A stretch of 64,000 nucleotides of DNA from Vibrio kanaloae (GTDB lineage Bacteria > Pseudomonadota > Gammaproteobacteria > Enterobacterales > Vibrionaceae): contig NZ_AP025498.1 in NCBI RefSeq assembly GCF_024347535.1, forward strand, positions 1,364,001-1,428,000, written 5' to 3'. Of this stretch, positions 45,238 to 54,455 are shown piece by piece. The position numbers and the translations under genes were made by a program. Every line of letters starts with the position of its first letter. The stretch's first letter is position 1. The notes beneath the pieces are model-generated. The model was given only the letters and a program-made list of their open reading frames with translations. It searched no databases and was not told where the DNA came from.

Positions 45238-45672
45238 TTAACCTTTGTAGTTTCTTACTCGCACCGCTTCTGCTTCACGTTTATCGACAACCGTCTTACC
45301 GATTGGCGCCAGTGAGATAACCGCTAACTTTAAATGCTGGATAGCAAACGGAATACCGATGATCGTAATGAAGCACGCCACTGCTGACATGATGTGACCC
45401 ATCGCAAGCCAGATTCCCGCAAATAAAAACCAAATGATATTCCCAATCACACCTAACGGACTCGTGCCTATATCCATCTCATTAGTCAGTTCATCACGCG
45501 AAATCGCTTCTTGTCCGAATGGGAAGAAAGAGAAGTTTCCCATTACAAAACACGCTCTGCCCCAAGGGATACCAACAATGGTGAGGAATGCAAGTAGCCC
45601 AAAGAACCACCAAGCCAGTCCCATAAATACACCACCAAACAGAAACCAAATGATGTTTCCTATTGTTCTCAT
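45238..45672 (-). CDS. yccF: YccF family inner-membrane protein
   Basis: A 144-residue protein made of two similar halves, each starting GNIIWFLF (residues about 5-12 and 76-83) and containing a TIVGIPWG / TIIGIPFA turn. This is the duplicated YccF domain (E. coli 148 residues), with four hydrophobic segments. Its role is unknown. In E. coli it lies between yccS and helD; here those two genes are adjacent at 27.5-31.9 kb and yccF is alone. Confidence 0.93.
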   Translation of the reverse strand: MRTIGNIIWFLFGGVFMGLAWWFFGLLAFLTIVGIPWGRACFVMGNFSFFPFGQEAISRDELTNEMDIGTSPLGVIGNIIWFLFAGIWLAMGHIMSAVACFITIIGIPFAIQHLKLAVISLAPIGKTVVDKREAEAVRVRNYKG

Positions 45673-45956
45673 TCTGTATTCTCCAAATTTTTTTATGCGT
45701 TTATTTCATATGCCGAGTGAGGCAATGTCTATTGTAATAAGTTCATTATTATTGAGCCTTTATGAACCACTCATGAATCACCTACACTTTATATTTTTGA
45801 CGCGCACCAAGGAACTCCATAACCATATAGGTATCAACTATTTTATTTGATACCATAAATATACAACTAGAACCTTCTGTTAAACAGCGCACCACGCTAA
45901 TTCATCCATGGCGTACCCAGCAGTGCAAACACTACAACTAATTTAAGGCCTAATTT

Positions 45957-46082
45957 ATGAATAACCCTAAGCAACCTAAAAAGAAAATGAAAAACTGGGT
46001 GCCTATCGTCTTTTTCGCACTTCTGAGTACAGTTCCTGTGTTCATGTTTTTAGTCGACGTGTACATCAACCAGTATATGTAA
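45957..46082 (+). CDS. Small single-pass membrane protein, 41 residues
   Basis: I do not recognise it. The ATG 45957 follows AAGG nine bases upstream. The product is a basic N-terminus (MNNPKQPKKKMKN) and then one hydrophobic helix (VPIVFFALLSTVPVFMFLVD), ending VYINQYM. The positive N-terminus suggests the helix spans the inner membrane with the C-terminus outside. It lies between yccF and the tdh terminator on the opposite strand from both. Such short basic-plus-helix proteins are often real but poorly annotated. Confidence 0.6.
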   Translation: MNNPKQPKKKMKNWVPIVFFALLSTVPVFMFLVDVYINQYM

Positions 46083-46171
46083 CAGAATCTGCCATCCCAT
46101 CTGAGTAACAATGGATACAATAATTATGTGCTGTATTCACCTCAACTAACTGACAGTTGTTCTCGTTTAAA

Positions 46172-46208
46172 AACAAAAAAGGCGACAGTAATAACTGTCG
46201 CCTTTCTA
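46172..46208. terminator. Terminator after tdh (and the 41-residue gene)
   Basis: GGCGACAGT (46181-46189), loop AATA, ACTGTCGCC (46194-46202), flanked by A-run and TTT. On the minus strand the T-run is six long, fitting tdh. Confidence 0.88.
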
Positions 46209-46242
46209 TTAAGCTTTTCTAAGTTAGCTTCCTAACTCAAAA

Positions 46243-47274
46243 TTATTCCCAATCTAGGATTACTTTACCTGACATACCAGAACGCATCATGTCGAAGCCT
46301 TTCTGGAAGTCGTCCACTTTGTAGTGGTGAGTAATGATCGGTGTTAGATCTAGGCCAGACTGGATTAGTGAAGCCATCTTGTACCAAGTTTCGAACATCT
46401 CACGACCGTAGATACCTTTGATAACCAAGCCTTTGAAAATTACTTGGTTCCAGTCTACTGCCATATCTGATGGTGGAATACCTAGTAGAGAGATCTTACC
46501 GCCGTGGTTCATGTTAGTCAGCATGCTGTTGAACGCAGATGGGTTACCAGACATTTCTAGGCCTACGTCGAAACCTTCAGTCATGCCAAGATCAGCCATT
46601 ACGTCTTCAAGCTTCTCTTCCATCACGTTTACTGCGCGCGTTACACCCATCTTCTTAGCAAGATCTAGGCGGTACTCGTTTACATCAGTGATTACAACGT
46701 GACGAGCACCAACGTGCTTAGCAACAGCTGCAGCCATGATGCCGATTGGGCCAGCACCCGTAATTAGCACATCTTCGCCTACTAGGTCGAAAGAAAGCGC
46801 TGTGTGTACTGCGTTGCCAAACGGGTCAAAGATTGATGCTAGATCGTCAGAGATTTCTGCAGGGATCTTAAATGCGTTGAACGCAGGGATCACCAGGAAC
46901 TCAGAGAATGCACCAGTGCGGTTCACACCAACACCTGTTGTGTTACGACAAAGGTGAGTACGGCCGCCACGACAGTTACGACAGTGACCACATGTGATGT
47001 GACCTTCGCCAGATACACGGTCGCCGATTTCAAAACCACGAACTTCTTGGCCGATGCCAACAACTTCACCCACGTATTCGTGACCTACTACCATAGGTAC
47101 TGGAATTGTGTTTTGTGACCACTCATCCCAGTTGTAGATATGTACGTCAGTACCACAAATTGCAGTTTTCTTAATACGGATAAGAAGATCATTATGACCC
47201 ATTTCAGGTTTTTCAACCTCGGTCATCCAAATGCCTTCTTCAGGCTTAAGCTTAGAAAGTGCTTTAATTTTCAT
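46243..47274 (-). CDS. tdh: L-threonine 3-dehydrogenase
   Basis: A 343-residue zinc-dependent medium-chain dehydrogenase that oxidises L-threonine to 2-amino-3-ketobutyrate with NAD+. Catalytic zinc site: [14 protein letters not shown] and [12 protein letters not shown]; structural zinc cysteines in [19 protein letters not shown]; nucleotide-binding glycines in [19 protein letters not shown]. Nearly identical in length and layout to E. coli Tdh (341). It is the second gene of kbl-tdh, which converts threonine to glycine and acetyl-CoA. Confidence 0.97.
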   Translation of the reverse strand: MKIKALSKLKPEEGIWMTEVEKPEMGHNDLLIRIKKTAICGTDVHIYNWDEWSQNTIPVPMVVGHEYVGEVVGIGQEVRGFEIGDRVSGEGHITCGHCRNCRGGRTHLCRNTTGVGVNRTGAFSEFLVIPAFNAFKIPAEISDDLASIFDPFGNAVHTALSFDLVGEDVLITGAGPIGIMAAAVAKHVGARHVVITDVNEYRLDLAKKMGVTRAVNVMEEKLEDVMADLGMTEGFDVGLEMSGNPSAFNSMLTNMNHGGKISLLGIPPSDMAVDWNQVIFKGLVIKGIYGREMFETWYKMASLIQSGLDLTPIITHHYKVDDFQKGFDMMRSGMSGKVILDWE

Positions 47275-47356
47275 AATGTTACCTAGTTCATCTCGCCTAA
47301 CTGTAAGGCGAGAATCAAAAATCTATATGTTCTATTGGGTGTTGCTCTATCTAATT

Positions 47357-47380
47357 AAAGGATGCCGTGGCACCCCTTTA
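47357..47380 (-). other. Hairpin between kbl and tdh
   Basis: On the minus strand AAAGGGGTGCC and GGCATCCTTT pair (one bulge, one G-U). There is no T-run, and the genes are 109 bases apart, wide for an operon. It may stabilise or process the kbl-tdh message. Confidence 0.5.
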
Positions 47381-47383
47381 AAA

Positions 47384-48577
47384 TTAGATGATGCCCATGT
47401 CTTTACCAACTTGGATGAACGCATCAATTGCGCGGTCTAGTTGCTCACGAGAATGTGCAGCAGACATTTGCGTACGGATACGAGCTTGGCCTTTTGGTAC
47501 TACAGGGAAAGAGAAACCTACAACGTAGATGCCTTTCTCTAGTGCGCGCTCTGCGAACTCAGCCGCTACTTTTGCATCACCAAGCATGATTGGGATGATT
47601 GCGTGATCTGCACCGCCCATAGTGAAGCCAGCTTCTTCCATGCGAGTACGGAAGTGAGCAGAGTTTTCCCATAGTTGAGTACGTAGGTCGCCAGATTCCG
47701 CTAGGAGATCTAGAACGCGAATAGACGCCGATACGATTGCAGGTGCAACAGAGTTCGAGAATAGGTATGGACGAGAACGCTGACGTAGCCAGTCGATCAC
47801 TTCTTTCTTACCAGAAGTGTAACCGCCTGAAGCACCGCCCATTGCTTTACCAAGTGTGCCAGTGATGATGTCGATACGGTCTACAACGTTGTGGAACTCG
47901 TGAGTACCCGCGCCGTTTTCGCCCATGAAGCCCACAGCGTGAGAATCATCAACCATTACTAGTGCTTCGTACTTGTCAGCAAGATCACAGATAGCAGGAA
48001 GGTTAGCCACTACGCCGTCCATTGAGAACACACCGTCAGTTACGATTAGTGTGTGACGAGCGCCCGCTTCTTTAGCAGCGATAAGTTGCTGCTCTAGCTC
48101 TTCCATGTTGTTGTTCGAGTAACGGAAACGCATTGCTTTACATAGACGAACACCATCGATGATAGATGCGTGGTTTAGTGCGTCAGAGATAATTGCGTCT
48201 TCTTTACCTAGAATCGTTTCGAACAAACCAGCGTTTGCATCAAAACAAGATGTGTAAAGGATAGTGTCTTCTTTACCTAGGAACGTAGAAAGCTTTTGCT
48301 CTAGTTCTTTGTGAGAATCTTGAGTACCACAGATGAAACGTACTGAAGCCATACCAAAACCGTGCTGATCCATACCATCTTTAGCCGCTTCGATAAGAGC
48401 TGGGTGGTTAGCAAGACCTAAGTAGTTGTTTGCACAGAAGTTTAATACTTCTTCACCAGTCGAGATAGAAACCGCTGCTTTTTGTGCAGAAGTAATAATG
48501 CGCTCAGACTTGTAAAGACCTTCTTCTTTAACTTCTTCGATTTGAGTTTGAATCTGTTGGTAAAATGCAGAAGACAT
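47384..48577 (-). CDS. kbl: Glycine C-acetyltransferase (2-amino-3-ketobutyrate CoA ligase)
   Basis: A 397-residue PLP enzyme of the alpha-oxoamine synthase family; it cleaves 2-amino-3-ketobutyrate with CoA to glycine and acetyl-CoA. Signatures: [16 protein letters not shown] near the start, [19 protein letters not shown], and the PLP lysine in [18 protein letters not shown]. Length and sequence match E. coli Kbl (398). It is the promoter-proximal gene of kbl-tdh, with AGGAAGGAA ahead of the ATG and a palindrome (48637-48661) upstream. Confidence 0.97.
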   Translation of the reverse strand: MSSAFYQQIQTQIEEVKEEGLYKSERIITSAQKAAVSISTGEEVLNFCANNYLGLANHPALIEAAKDGMDQHGFGMASVRFICGTQDSHKELEQKLSTFLGKEDTILYTSCFDANAGLFETILGKEDAIISDALNHASIIDGVRLCKAMRFRYSNNNMEELEQQLIAAKEAGARHTLIVTDGVFSMDGVVANLPAICDLADKYEALVMVDDSHAVGFMGENGAGTHEFHNVVDRIDIITGTLGKAMGGASGGYTSGKKEVIDWLRQRSRPYLFSNSVAPAIVSASIRVLDLLAESGDLRTQLWENSAHFRTRMEEAGFTMGGADHAIIPIMLGDAKVAAEFAERALEKGIYVVGFSFPVVPKGQARIRTQMSAAHSREQLDRAIDAFIQVGKDMGII

Positions 48578-48636
48578 TGTCTCATTCCTTCCTAGTTATT
48601 ATTCAGCAGCATCGCGCGCCGCATTATGTAGGGATA

Positions 48637-48661
48637 TAAATGATCTCAACACGATCATTTA
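48637..48661. promoter_or_regulatory. Candidate operator upstream of kbl-tdh
   Basis: TAAATGATC (48637-48645), spacer TCAACAC, GATCATTTA (48653-48661): a perfect interrupted palindrome 60-84 bases upstream of the kbl ATG, where it could overlap the promoter. Confidence 0.6.
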
Positions 48662-48918
48662 CACTGTAAAACTTATGCCTATATTCTAGTTGAACATCCC
48701 CGATCCGATTATCCCTTTAGTTGGAAAAACATTAATGAATCACAGGCATCAATCATTGTTCATCCCAGTGACACAGGGCACATTAACGCCCTTAACTTGC
48801 TCTTTTAAACGCCAAATCTCCTTTAATTTCCCTCTAATTTCGCTTTCATCTCAAAACGATATAGTGATGATTCTCCGCTGCTCTCAGAATTTGCGGCCGT
48901 TACGCCGCTATGCAAATG

Positions 48919-48977
48919 AGCAGATAAGCAGATAAGCAGATAAGCAGATAAGCAGATAAGCAGATAAGCAGATAAGC
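48919..48977. repeat. Tandem repeat of AGCAGATA, seven copies
   Basis: Seven exact head-to-tail copies of the octamer AGCAGATA, then a partial AGC, end at 48977. The array lies about 120 bases ahead of the LysR ATG and about 340 bases ahead of kbl. Copy number in such arrays usually varies by slippage. Confidence 0.95.
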
Positions 48978-49094
48978 TTCAAACACATCAATCTATCAGA
49001 GCAATCACGCTAAGCAATTAATGAAATTGATTCACAAATCCAAGCAAATCGCTCACAATCACTTTACGCTCATCGCCGAAACTCGTGGATACTT

Positions 49095-50027
49095 ATGGTC
49101 AACCCTAAACTCATCGCCCTACTTCCAGATCTCGCCTCATTCATTTTAGTGGTAAATGAAGGGAGCTTTACTGCGGCAGCAAAACAGTTAGGGGTAACAC
49201 CTTCAGCCTTGAGTAAACTCATCACTCGCTTGGAAAAAGCACTGTCGGTGAAACTGTTTGAACGAACCACTCGTACCCTTATCATCACCCAAGCAGGTCA
49301 GTTGGTATACGATCAGAGCGTGGTGATGATCAACGCGGCGCAACAAGCCGTTGAGCTTTCAACCTCCGACCATACTGAACCTGCGGGCTCTATAACGGTA
49401 GCAGCGCCTGAGGCGTTCTTAAACTCAGTGCTACAGCCTTTTGTTGTTCCATTCTTAAGTCAATATCCAGAGATCCAGCTCAAGTTAAGAGCGGCTGATG
49501 GCGACATTGATATTTTACGTCAAGGTATCGACATCGCTTTCCGCCTGACCGATAAGCCCGACGAAAGCTTAGTATTGAAAGAGTTAGGAAAAACAAACCT
49601 CGTGTTGTGTGCAAGCCCTGACTATTTAGATGCCAAGGGGATTCCTCACCACCCTACCGAGCTGTCTGAACACGACTGTTTGTATCTTGCAGAGACAGAC
49701 AAAGACCACATTTGGGATTTTCTCAAAGATGACGAATTTTACACAGTACCCGTCAGTGGGCGTTACGCGATAAACCACTCGCAGATGCGACTTAAAGGCG
49801 TGAAAGAAGGTCTAGGTGTAGGTATTTTCCATGACTTCGTGATTCAAGATGCGTTGTCTGAAGGCTCTGTTGTGCAAGTGCTAGAAGATTGGACCATCAA
49901 GAGTAACTACCATGGTGCTATCGCGATGCAGTTTGCTCAAACCAAGTACATGCCCGCTCGACTGCGTGTATTCATTGATTACGCCATGGAGCACTTAGGT
50001 GACAAGTTGGCAGGAGAAATAAACTGA
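49095..50027 (+). CDS. LysR-family regulator next to a tandem repeat
   Basis: A 310-residue regulator with an orthodox helix-turn-helix (GSFTAAAKQLGVTPSALSKL, residues about 26-45) and an effector domain of the CrgA/PA-type group (DGDIDILRQGIDIAFRLTDKP). Its stop TGA overlaps the ATG of the VOC gene (yaeR-like) by one base, so the two are translationally coupled. The ribosome site is weak. The array 48919-48977 lies between it and kbl; whether it also acts on kbl-tdh is open. Confidence 0.88.
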   Translation: MVNPKLIALLPDLASFILVVNEGSFTAAAKQLGVTPSALSKLITRLEKALSVKLFERTTRTLIITQAGQLVYDQSVVMINAAQQAVELSTSDHTEPAGSITVAAPEAFLNSVLQPFVVPFLSQYPEIQLKLRAADGDIDILRQGIDIAFRLTDKPDESLVLKELGKTNLVLCASPDYLDAKGIPHHPTELSEHDCLYLAETDKDHIWDFLKDDEFYTVPVSGRYAINHSQMRLKGVKEGLGVGIFHDFVIQDALSEGSVVQVLEDWTIKSNYHGAIAMQFAQTKYMPARLRVFIDYAMEHLGDKLAGEIN

Positions 50028-50410
50028 TGCTGAAAGGAATACACCACGCGGCCATAATCTGTTCAGACTACGACGCGTCGAAACACTTTTACACTGAGAT
50101 TTTGAAACTCGAGATAATTGCTGAAAACTATCGTGAGGCTCGCCAGTCGTACAAGCTTGATTTAGCGCTACCTAATGGTGCTCAGATAGAACTATTCAGC
50201 TTCCCTAACGCGCCAGAAAGACCTAGCTTTCCAGAAGCCCAAGGGCTGAGACATTTAGCCTTTTGTGTGGATGACGTTCAACACGTCAAAAGCTATTTGG
50301 AAGGACAAGGAATCGAAGTCGAACCGATCCGAATTGATGAATTTACAGGCAAAGCATTTACCTTTTTTGCCGATCCTGACGGGCTTCCGTTAGAGCTCTA
50401 TGAAATCTAA
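50027..50410 (+). CDS. yaeR: VOC-family protein YaeR (GloA2-like)
   Basis: A 127-residue VOC protein matching E. coli YaeR along its length: IHHAAIICSDYDASKHFYTE, YREARQSYKLDLAL, IELFSFPNAPERPSFPEA and GLRHLAFCVDDV, ending FTFFADPDGLPLELYEI. The His and Glu ligands of the metal site are in these blocks. The substrate is not known, although the group is called glyoxalase-like. It is coupled to the LysR gene by a one-base overlap, which is unusual because LysR genes are more often divergent from their target. Confidence 0.92.
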   Translation: MLKGIHHAAIICSDYDASKHFYTEILKLEIIAENYREARQSYKLDLALPNGAQIELFSFPNAPERPSFPEAQGLRHLAFCVDDVQHVKSYLEGQGIEVEPIRIDEFTGKAFTFFADPDGLPLELYEI

Positions 50411-50480
50411 AGCTTTATCAAATATAGAGTTGTATCAAGTCTAATATCTTCTTAGTAAACAGAGCATGTCATCTGATTAA

Positions 50481-50516
50481 TGAAACTGACCTCCTCAACA
50501 AGAAGGTCAGTTTGTG
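50481..50516. terminator. Bidirectional terminator between yaeR and the PepSY gene
   Basis: AAACTGACCT (50483-50492) pairs with AGGTCAGTTT (50504-50513) around an 11-base loop. T-runs are short (three), so strength is moderate. Confidence 0.65.
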
Positions 50517-50522
50517 TATCAA

Positions 50523-52058
50523 TTAACTCAATGCCGTCTTGAATTTCTCGACACGTGAAAACAATAACCAATCCAATAGCATTGCTGCCACGATAGTCGC
50601 TCCCGCCAGTGGAAACAGTATTGAAATAACTATCACGGTCACTAAGCCTGCTTTCCAAAGCCCTGCATCACCGAACTTCGGTGGCGTACCAAGCTTTCTT
50701 TGACCGGAAGGTCTACGCATCCACCACATCACACCGCCAGTCACTGACACCACGATGAACGCCAAGCAAAACAAGGCATTTAGAAGCTTATTGATGATGC
50801 TGATGTCACCTTGATGCAATGAAATACCCACAGCTAACGTCTTGGCAATGAAGTTATAATCTTGCCATGTCACCTCACCCAGAATACGACCTGAGTATTG
50901 GTCGAGGTGTGTCGTACGATCCTGCGTTGGATCGATGATGTCACCGCCCATAGTGTTGGCTGTGACCGTGTAAACACCTGTTTCTGAACGCGGGAAATTC
51001 ACCTTGTATTGAGTGAAACCAAGTGAGTGCGCTTTTTGGATAACATCATCAATCCCGAAACTGCTTGCTGACATCACATGTTGAGAGTGGTCTTCGCCCA
51101 TCTTAGAGTGATCATGAGGTTCAGATGCCTCTTCCACGTGATGTACATGTTCTGCAGGCTTACCTTGAGACAACGGCAGCGGTGTTTGTTCTAGATTCCA
51201 TGGAAGTTCTTCCTCTGAGCCATGGTTAAGCGATGTGTGCGTCTTATCAGACAGCGGAATATCATCCCACATTTGAGCAGGGAAAGTGCTCCATGCTTGA
51301 ACTAATTTACCGCCCCAGAAGCCTGTCCAAGCTAATCCTGAGAGAATAAACAGCAGTAGGATGAGAGATAACGTGCCACCGATGTTTGCATGTAAATCAC
51401 GCAAAAGCACGCGTGGGCCAGATGAAACTCTCAGTTTGAGAAATCCAGCACGGCTCGCGTTGTCTCGTGGCAGCCACAAGTAGATACCGCTGACAAGAAG
51501 CAGAATCGATAAGCTGATTGCGACTTCAATGAGGTAATCCCCCCAATCGCCAATCAATAATGTGCCATGAATATCATTCGCGAGTTCGTAGAGGCTTTCA
51601 CTACGTGGGACTTCACCAACGACTTCGCCAGTGTATTGATTCACAGTGGCGAAAACGGAAGTGCCATCTTCAAGCGATACAGAAAATCGGTTCGCCAAAT
51701 CCGGCGTTTTGCTCGGAGCAAACTGCGTCACCGAACCTTGTGGGTATTGAAGTTGTACTGCCGTTAGCTGTTGTGAAACCTTGACAGGTTCGCCCGATAC
51801 AACAAGCTCAATCGCATCGTGATGGAAAGCGAGTTCGATTTCATCATCAAACAGCATCACCAAGCCAGTAATGCTCAACATTAACATAAACGGGATAACA
51901 AACAGCCCAGCATAGAAGTGCCAGCGCCAGGTTAGAAAATAGAGGATTTTATGCCGTTCTTTGCTTTTTATATTGGTTTCCGAACCGGTTGTTGCACTGC
52001 TTTTAGATTGCGAAGTTGCTTGTGCTTTCGCAGAGGTTTGAGATTCATTTCTCAACAT
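50523..52058 (-). CDS. PepSY-associated inner-membrane protein (PiuB-like)
   Basis: A 511-residue protein from the ATG 52056-52058, preceded by AAAGGA; upstream in-frame starts lack a site. After a polar N-tail come helix 1 (HFYAGLFVIPFMLMLSITGLVMLF), a periplasmic PepSY-type domain, then helices at about 178-200 and 225-255 and near the end, with a His-rich periplasmic loop (EHVHHVEEASEPHDHSKMGEDH) that may bind copper or iron. PepSY-TM proteins of this group accompany iron-siderophore or haem uptake and can reduce ferric complexes. The DUF2946-like gene lies upstream on the same strand, a common pairing. Confidence 0.85.
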   Translation of the reverse strand: MLRNESQTSAKAQATSQSKSSATTGSETNIKSKERHKILYFLTWRWHFYAGLFVIPFMLMLSITGLVMLFDDEIELAFHHDAIELVVSGEPVKVSQQLTAVQLQYPQGSVTQFAPSKTPDLANRFSVSLEDGTSVFATVNQYTGEVVGEVPRSESLYELANDIHGTLLIGDWGDYLIEVAISLSILLLVSGIYLWLPRDNASRAGFLKLRVSSGPRVLLRDLHANIGGTLSLILLLFILSGLAWTGFWGGKLVQAWSTFPAQMWDDIPLSDKTHTSLNHGSEEELPWNLEQTPLPLSQGKPAEHVHHVEEASEPHDHSKMGEDHSQHVMSASSFGIDDVIQKAHSLGFTQYKVNFPRSETGVYTVTANTMGGDIIDPTQDRTTHLDQYSGRILGEVTWQDYNFIAKTLAVGISLHQGDISIINKLLNALFCLAFIVVSVTGGVMWWMRRPSGQRKLGTPPKFGDAGLWKAGLVTVIVISILFPLAGATIVAAMLLDWLLFSRVEKFKTALS

Positions 52059-52169
52059 TATGATTTCCTTTGACATACACAAACTTACCTTCTGAAAAAT
52101 CAGAAAGTAACTTGAGCATGGTTAACTTTACTTAATACTTTATTTTTTAATTATTTTGGTGAGTTAGGT

Positions 52170-52520
52170 TTAAGCAAGATCAAAGGGAGGGCCACGTGGA
52201 GCTTGCCTCGTGTAGCGTTCACTTAGAGCCAAAAAAGCGTAGCTGTCTGAGACAATAAAACTCAATCGAGTTGTCAGTAGTGTAGTTGGAAGTTCGTCTT
52301 GGTGAAACGTGGAAAAATGGCTAAAGGGACACGGCTTACCTTTGTGAGTATTGGGTTCACCCTCTTCAATTTGAACCAGTTCAAAGCCGTTGACCGTACA
52401 TAACGACGCCCATACTCCCGCACTATTACCATGAGCATTGATAACAGGCATTAGTGTTACTAACACCCAGCTTAATGCTGTGGCAAGTAACATTGGGAAG
52501 TTAAACGAGGTTCGGCGCAT
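52170..52520 (-). CDS. DUF2946-like secreted protein
   Basis: A 116-residue protein with an N-terminal signal (about residues 8-29), then a polar region with LCTVNGFELV and a Cys-Pro-Phe motif (GKPCPFSH), ending in ERYTRQAPRGPP. This signal, short CPF motif and APRGPP-like end is the pattern I remember for DUF2946 proteins, which sit beside TonB copper/iron transport genes. Only one of the usual two cysteines in CPxC is present (CPFS), so its metal role is uncertain. It is 111 bases upstream of the PepSY gene on the same strand. Confidence 0.65.
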   Translation of the reverse strand: MRRTSFNFPMLLATALSWVLVTLMPVINAHGNSAGVWASLCTVNGFELVQIEEGEPNTHKGKPCPFSHFSTFHQDELPTTLLTTRLSFIVSDSYAFLALSERYTRQAPRGPPFDLA

Positions 52521-52708
52521 TATTCCTAATCTTTATAAATTTTCCTTATTATGAGGCACTTGGAATATAGGTAAACGTAAAGATTAACAGCAAGTTAAAA
52601 AATTGAAGCTAACGCACACTCTTTTTAGTTAAAAACGGGCTACAACGGAAGAGCCAAGAAAATGTGACGAAACTCTACATAACAAACTGTTTATAAAAAA
52701 GACAATAA
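52521..52708. other. Intergenic region upstream of the DUF2946-like gene
   Basis: AT-rich, no ORF. It probably contains the promoter of the DUF2946-PepSY pair. I see no clear Fur-type 19-bp box, though one read by eye could be missed. Confidence 0.4.
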
Positions 52709-52760
52709 AAAACGCCGCCTTACACCTTCCTCTAAAGAAGGGAATGTAAGGCGGCGTTTT
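52708..52760. terminator. Strong terminator after cytochrome b562
   Basis: AAAACGCCGCCTTACA (from 52708) pairs with TGTAAGGCGGCGTTTT (to 52760), and an inner CCTTC/GAAGG stem closes the loop. T-runs are present on both strands; the cybC stop is 68 bases away on the minus strand. Confidence 0.9.
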
Positions 52761-52827
52761 AGAAATCGAATCTTGAGGTTTTGCTCTTTGTTACGTATCG
52801 AGCGAGCAAACGCTCATGATTTACGAA

Positions 52828-53223
52828 TTAGCCGAAGATCTTGCTCCAGATGCTTGGGTTACGCTTCTCATGGTACTCTTCACGAAGGCCATCGATAGTG
52901 CGAAGTTCTTGCTGTGCAGACGCAAAGTCACCTTGGTCTAGCTTTTGCTCAATGTTATCAATTGATGCGCTGATCTTTTTAAAACCTTCCATGAAGTGTT
53001 CTTCTTTCTCAATTGGGTAAACACCCGTTTTCAGTTCTGCAACTAACGTGTCTATGCGTACGATAGGCTTTTGCATCTCTTCAATGCTTTGAGCTTCTGC
53101 CGCTTGTTTGAATGCAAGCTTCATTTCTTGCATATTTTTCTTAAGGTCGACATTAGCAAAAGCGTTGCCAGACAATACTGAAGCAGCGATTAAACCAGAT
53201 AAAAGGATTGAGCGAGTTTTCAT
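52828..53223 (-). CDS. cybC: Cytochrome b562 family protein
   Basis: A 131-residue exported protein. The signal peptide ends at AFA (residue 23). The mature four-helix bundle keeps the two haem ligands of cytochrome b562: Met at residue 31 (mature 8, in KKNMQEMKLAF) and His at residue 118 (REEYHEKRNPS). It is a periplasmic electron carrier of unclear partner. A short C-terminal extension (SIWSKIFG) goes beyond the E. coli protein. Monocistronic, with a strong terminator. Confidence 0.88.
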   Translation of the reverse strand: MKTRSILLSGLIAASVLSGNAFANVDLKKNMQEMKLAFKQAAEAQSIEEMQKPIVRIDTLVAELKTGVYPIEKEEHFMEGFKKISASIDNIEQKLDQGDFASAQQELRTIDGLREEYHEKRNPSIWSKIFG

Positions 53224-53389
53224 TATTTCTCCAAGTGAAGCGGTGTCTTCGAAGATAGCGCCATCGTTATTGTGGCACTTTGACTTTATTATTTTCGGCT
53301 AGTGTATACAAAAATCTGCCGGGTACAAAAATTGATTGTGCCGAAATGCAAACTAGCTAGCTAATTACTAAAAATTATCGGGCCTTCCA

Positions 53390-54136
53390 TCACTCAAATA
53401 CCGAAAACTCGGTGATAGATTGACGACCGCGCAGAGCTAAAAAGGCTAAGAATTGCTGTGGTGAATGGGTAACGACCTTGCTCGAATCGACGCCCACCTC
53501 ATCAAGTAGTGAAGACACGAGATCCAACCCGCCTACATCTAAGCAGAAGTGGGCATCGCTTCCGGTAGTAATAAAAGCCCCTTTCGCTTTCGCAATTCTC
53601 GCGATCTCGAAACAGCGGTCGACACTACCAACACGGCTATTGCCTTTGAGTGTAGTGTTATTAATCTCGATTGCGACGTTATGTTGGGCTGCGCATTCAA
53701 TCACAGGTTCGAAATCGAAATCAAAATTTGGGTTCCCTAAGTGGCCAAGTGCATCAATTCGACCGCCCTTAATCACATTCAACAAAGCCTCTGTATGAGT
53801 TGCGACATCCGACGGACGAAACACTGGCTCGTGGAAGCTGGCTATCACCCAATCCAGGTTCTTATCCACACTAGGATGAATATCGATTTCCCCCTGTGTG
53901 TTCATGATGTTTGATTCCACGCCGCGGACAATCGCAACGTCTTCGATAAAACGAGGAAGTACACGCTGATTACTGAAGAACCAATAGTGTGGCGCGCCCG
54001 GCATCGACTCTGAGTGATCGGTTGTACAAAACATTGTTAAACCGTTTTGCTTCGCCGACTTTGCGTTTTCGATCAGCGTGCTGTAAGCGTGACCACTCGC
54101 GTACGTGTGGGTATGGGTATCTACTTTTAGTTCCAT
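53390..54136 (-). CDS. ycdX: PHP-domain phosphatase YcdX
   Basis: A 248-residue trinuclear-zinc phosphoesterase, colinear with E. coli YcdX (245). Metal ligands: [62 protein letters not shown] and [14 protein letters not shown]. In E. coli YcdX is linked to swarming motility and hydrolyses phosphate esters; the natural substrate is uncertain. AGAGG precedes the ATG. No terminator is visible after it. Confidence 0.93.
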   Translation of the reverse strand: MELKVDTHTHTYASGHAYSTLIENAKSAKQNGLTMFCTTDHSESMPGAPHYWFFSNQRVLPRFIEDVAIVRGVESNIMNTQGEIDIHPSVDKNLDWVIASFHEPVFRPSDVATHTEALLNVIKGGRIDALGHLGNPNFDFDFEPVIECAAQHNVAIEINNTTLKGNSRVGSVDRCFEIARIAKAKGAFITTGSDAHFCLDVGGLDLVSSLLDEVGVDSSKVVTHSPQQFLAFLALRGRQSITEFSVFE

Positions 54137-54455
54137 GAATCAATGCCTCTAGCTTGGTCTCTAAACGTTTTTCAAAAAGGTATCCCTGATGTCGCTTTCT
54201 GAAAAGGAGTGCCTCGTGGCAACAATTTAACCAGTTTATCAGTTGAAAGTGACAATTAGCACCTAAGCATAGAGCTTTTTGTTTACTTCATACACCCTGT
54301 GGTTAGACATTGAGCTATCCAAATTTTATATAGGCTACCTCTAGAACGCTTCCTCTCATCAACGTATAACCGTACAAACTTGGTAATTACACCAATTTTT
54401 TGCAACCTACCCAAGTTCGTCAATACTTATACAAGTTAACAAACTGGAGTGTTTG
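54137..54455. other. Divergent intergenic region between ycdX and the HD-GYP gene
   Basis: No ORF is convincing. TTGGT (54380-54384), loop AATTAC, ACCAA (54391-54395) is followed by TTTTTT: a short stem resembling a weak terminator or attenuator in the leader of the HD-GYP gene. The rest is AT-rich promoter-like DNA. Confidence 0.4.

Larger units (their letters stand above)
48578..49094. other. Divergent intergenic region between kbl and a LysR gene
   Basis: 517 bases without a convincing gene. It contains a 9-bp-arm palindrome near kbl (48637-48661), an 8-bp repeat in seven copies (48919-48977), and AT-rich DNA in front of the LysR gene. A frame open across 48690-48935 runs into the repeat, has no ribosome site and is not called. 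Confidence 0.55.

Noticed and set aside
48690..48935. 81-codon plus-strand frame running into the octamer array
   Set aside because: No ribosome site; the end lies in the repeat and the composition is not protein-like.
48919..48977. Possible CRISPR array
   Set aside because: The 8-bp units are directly head to tail with no spacers and no cas genes are near.
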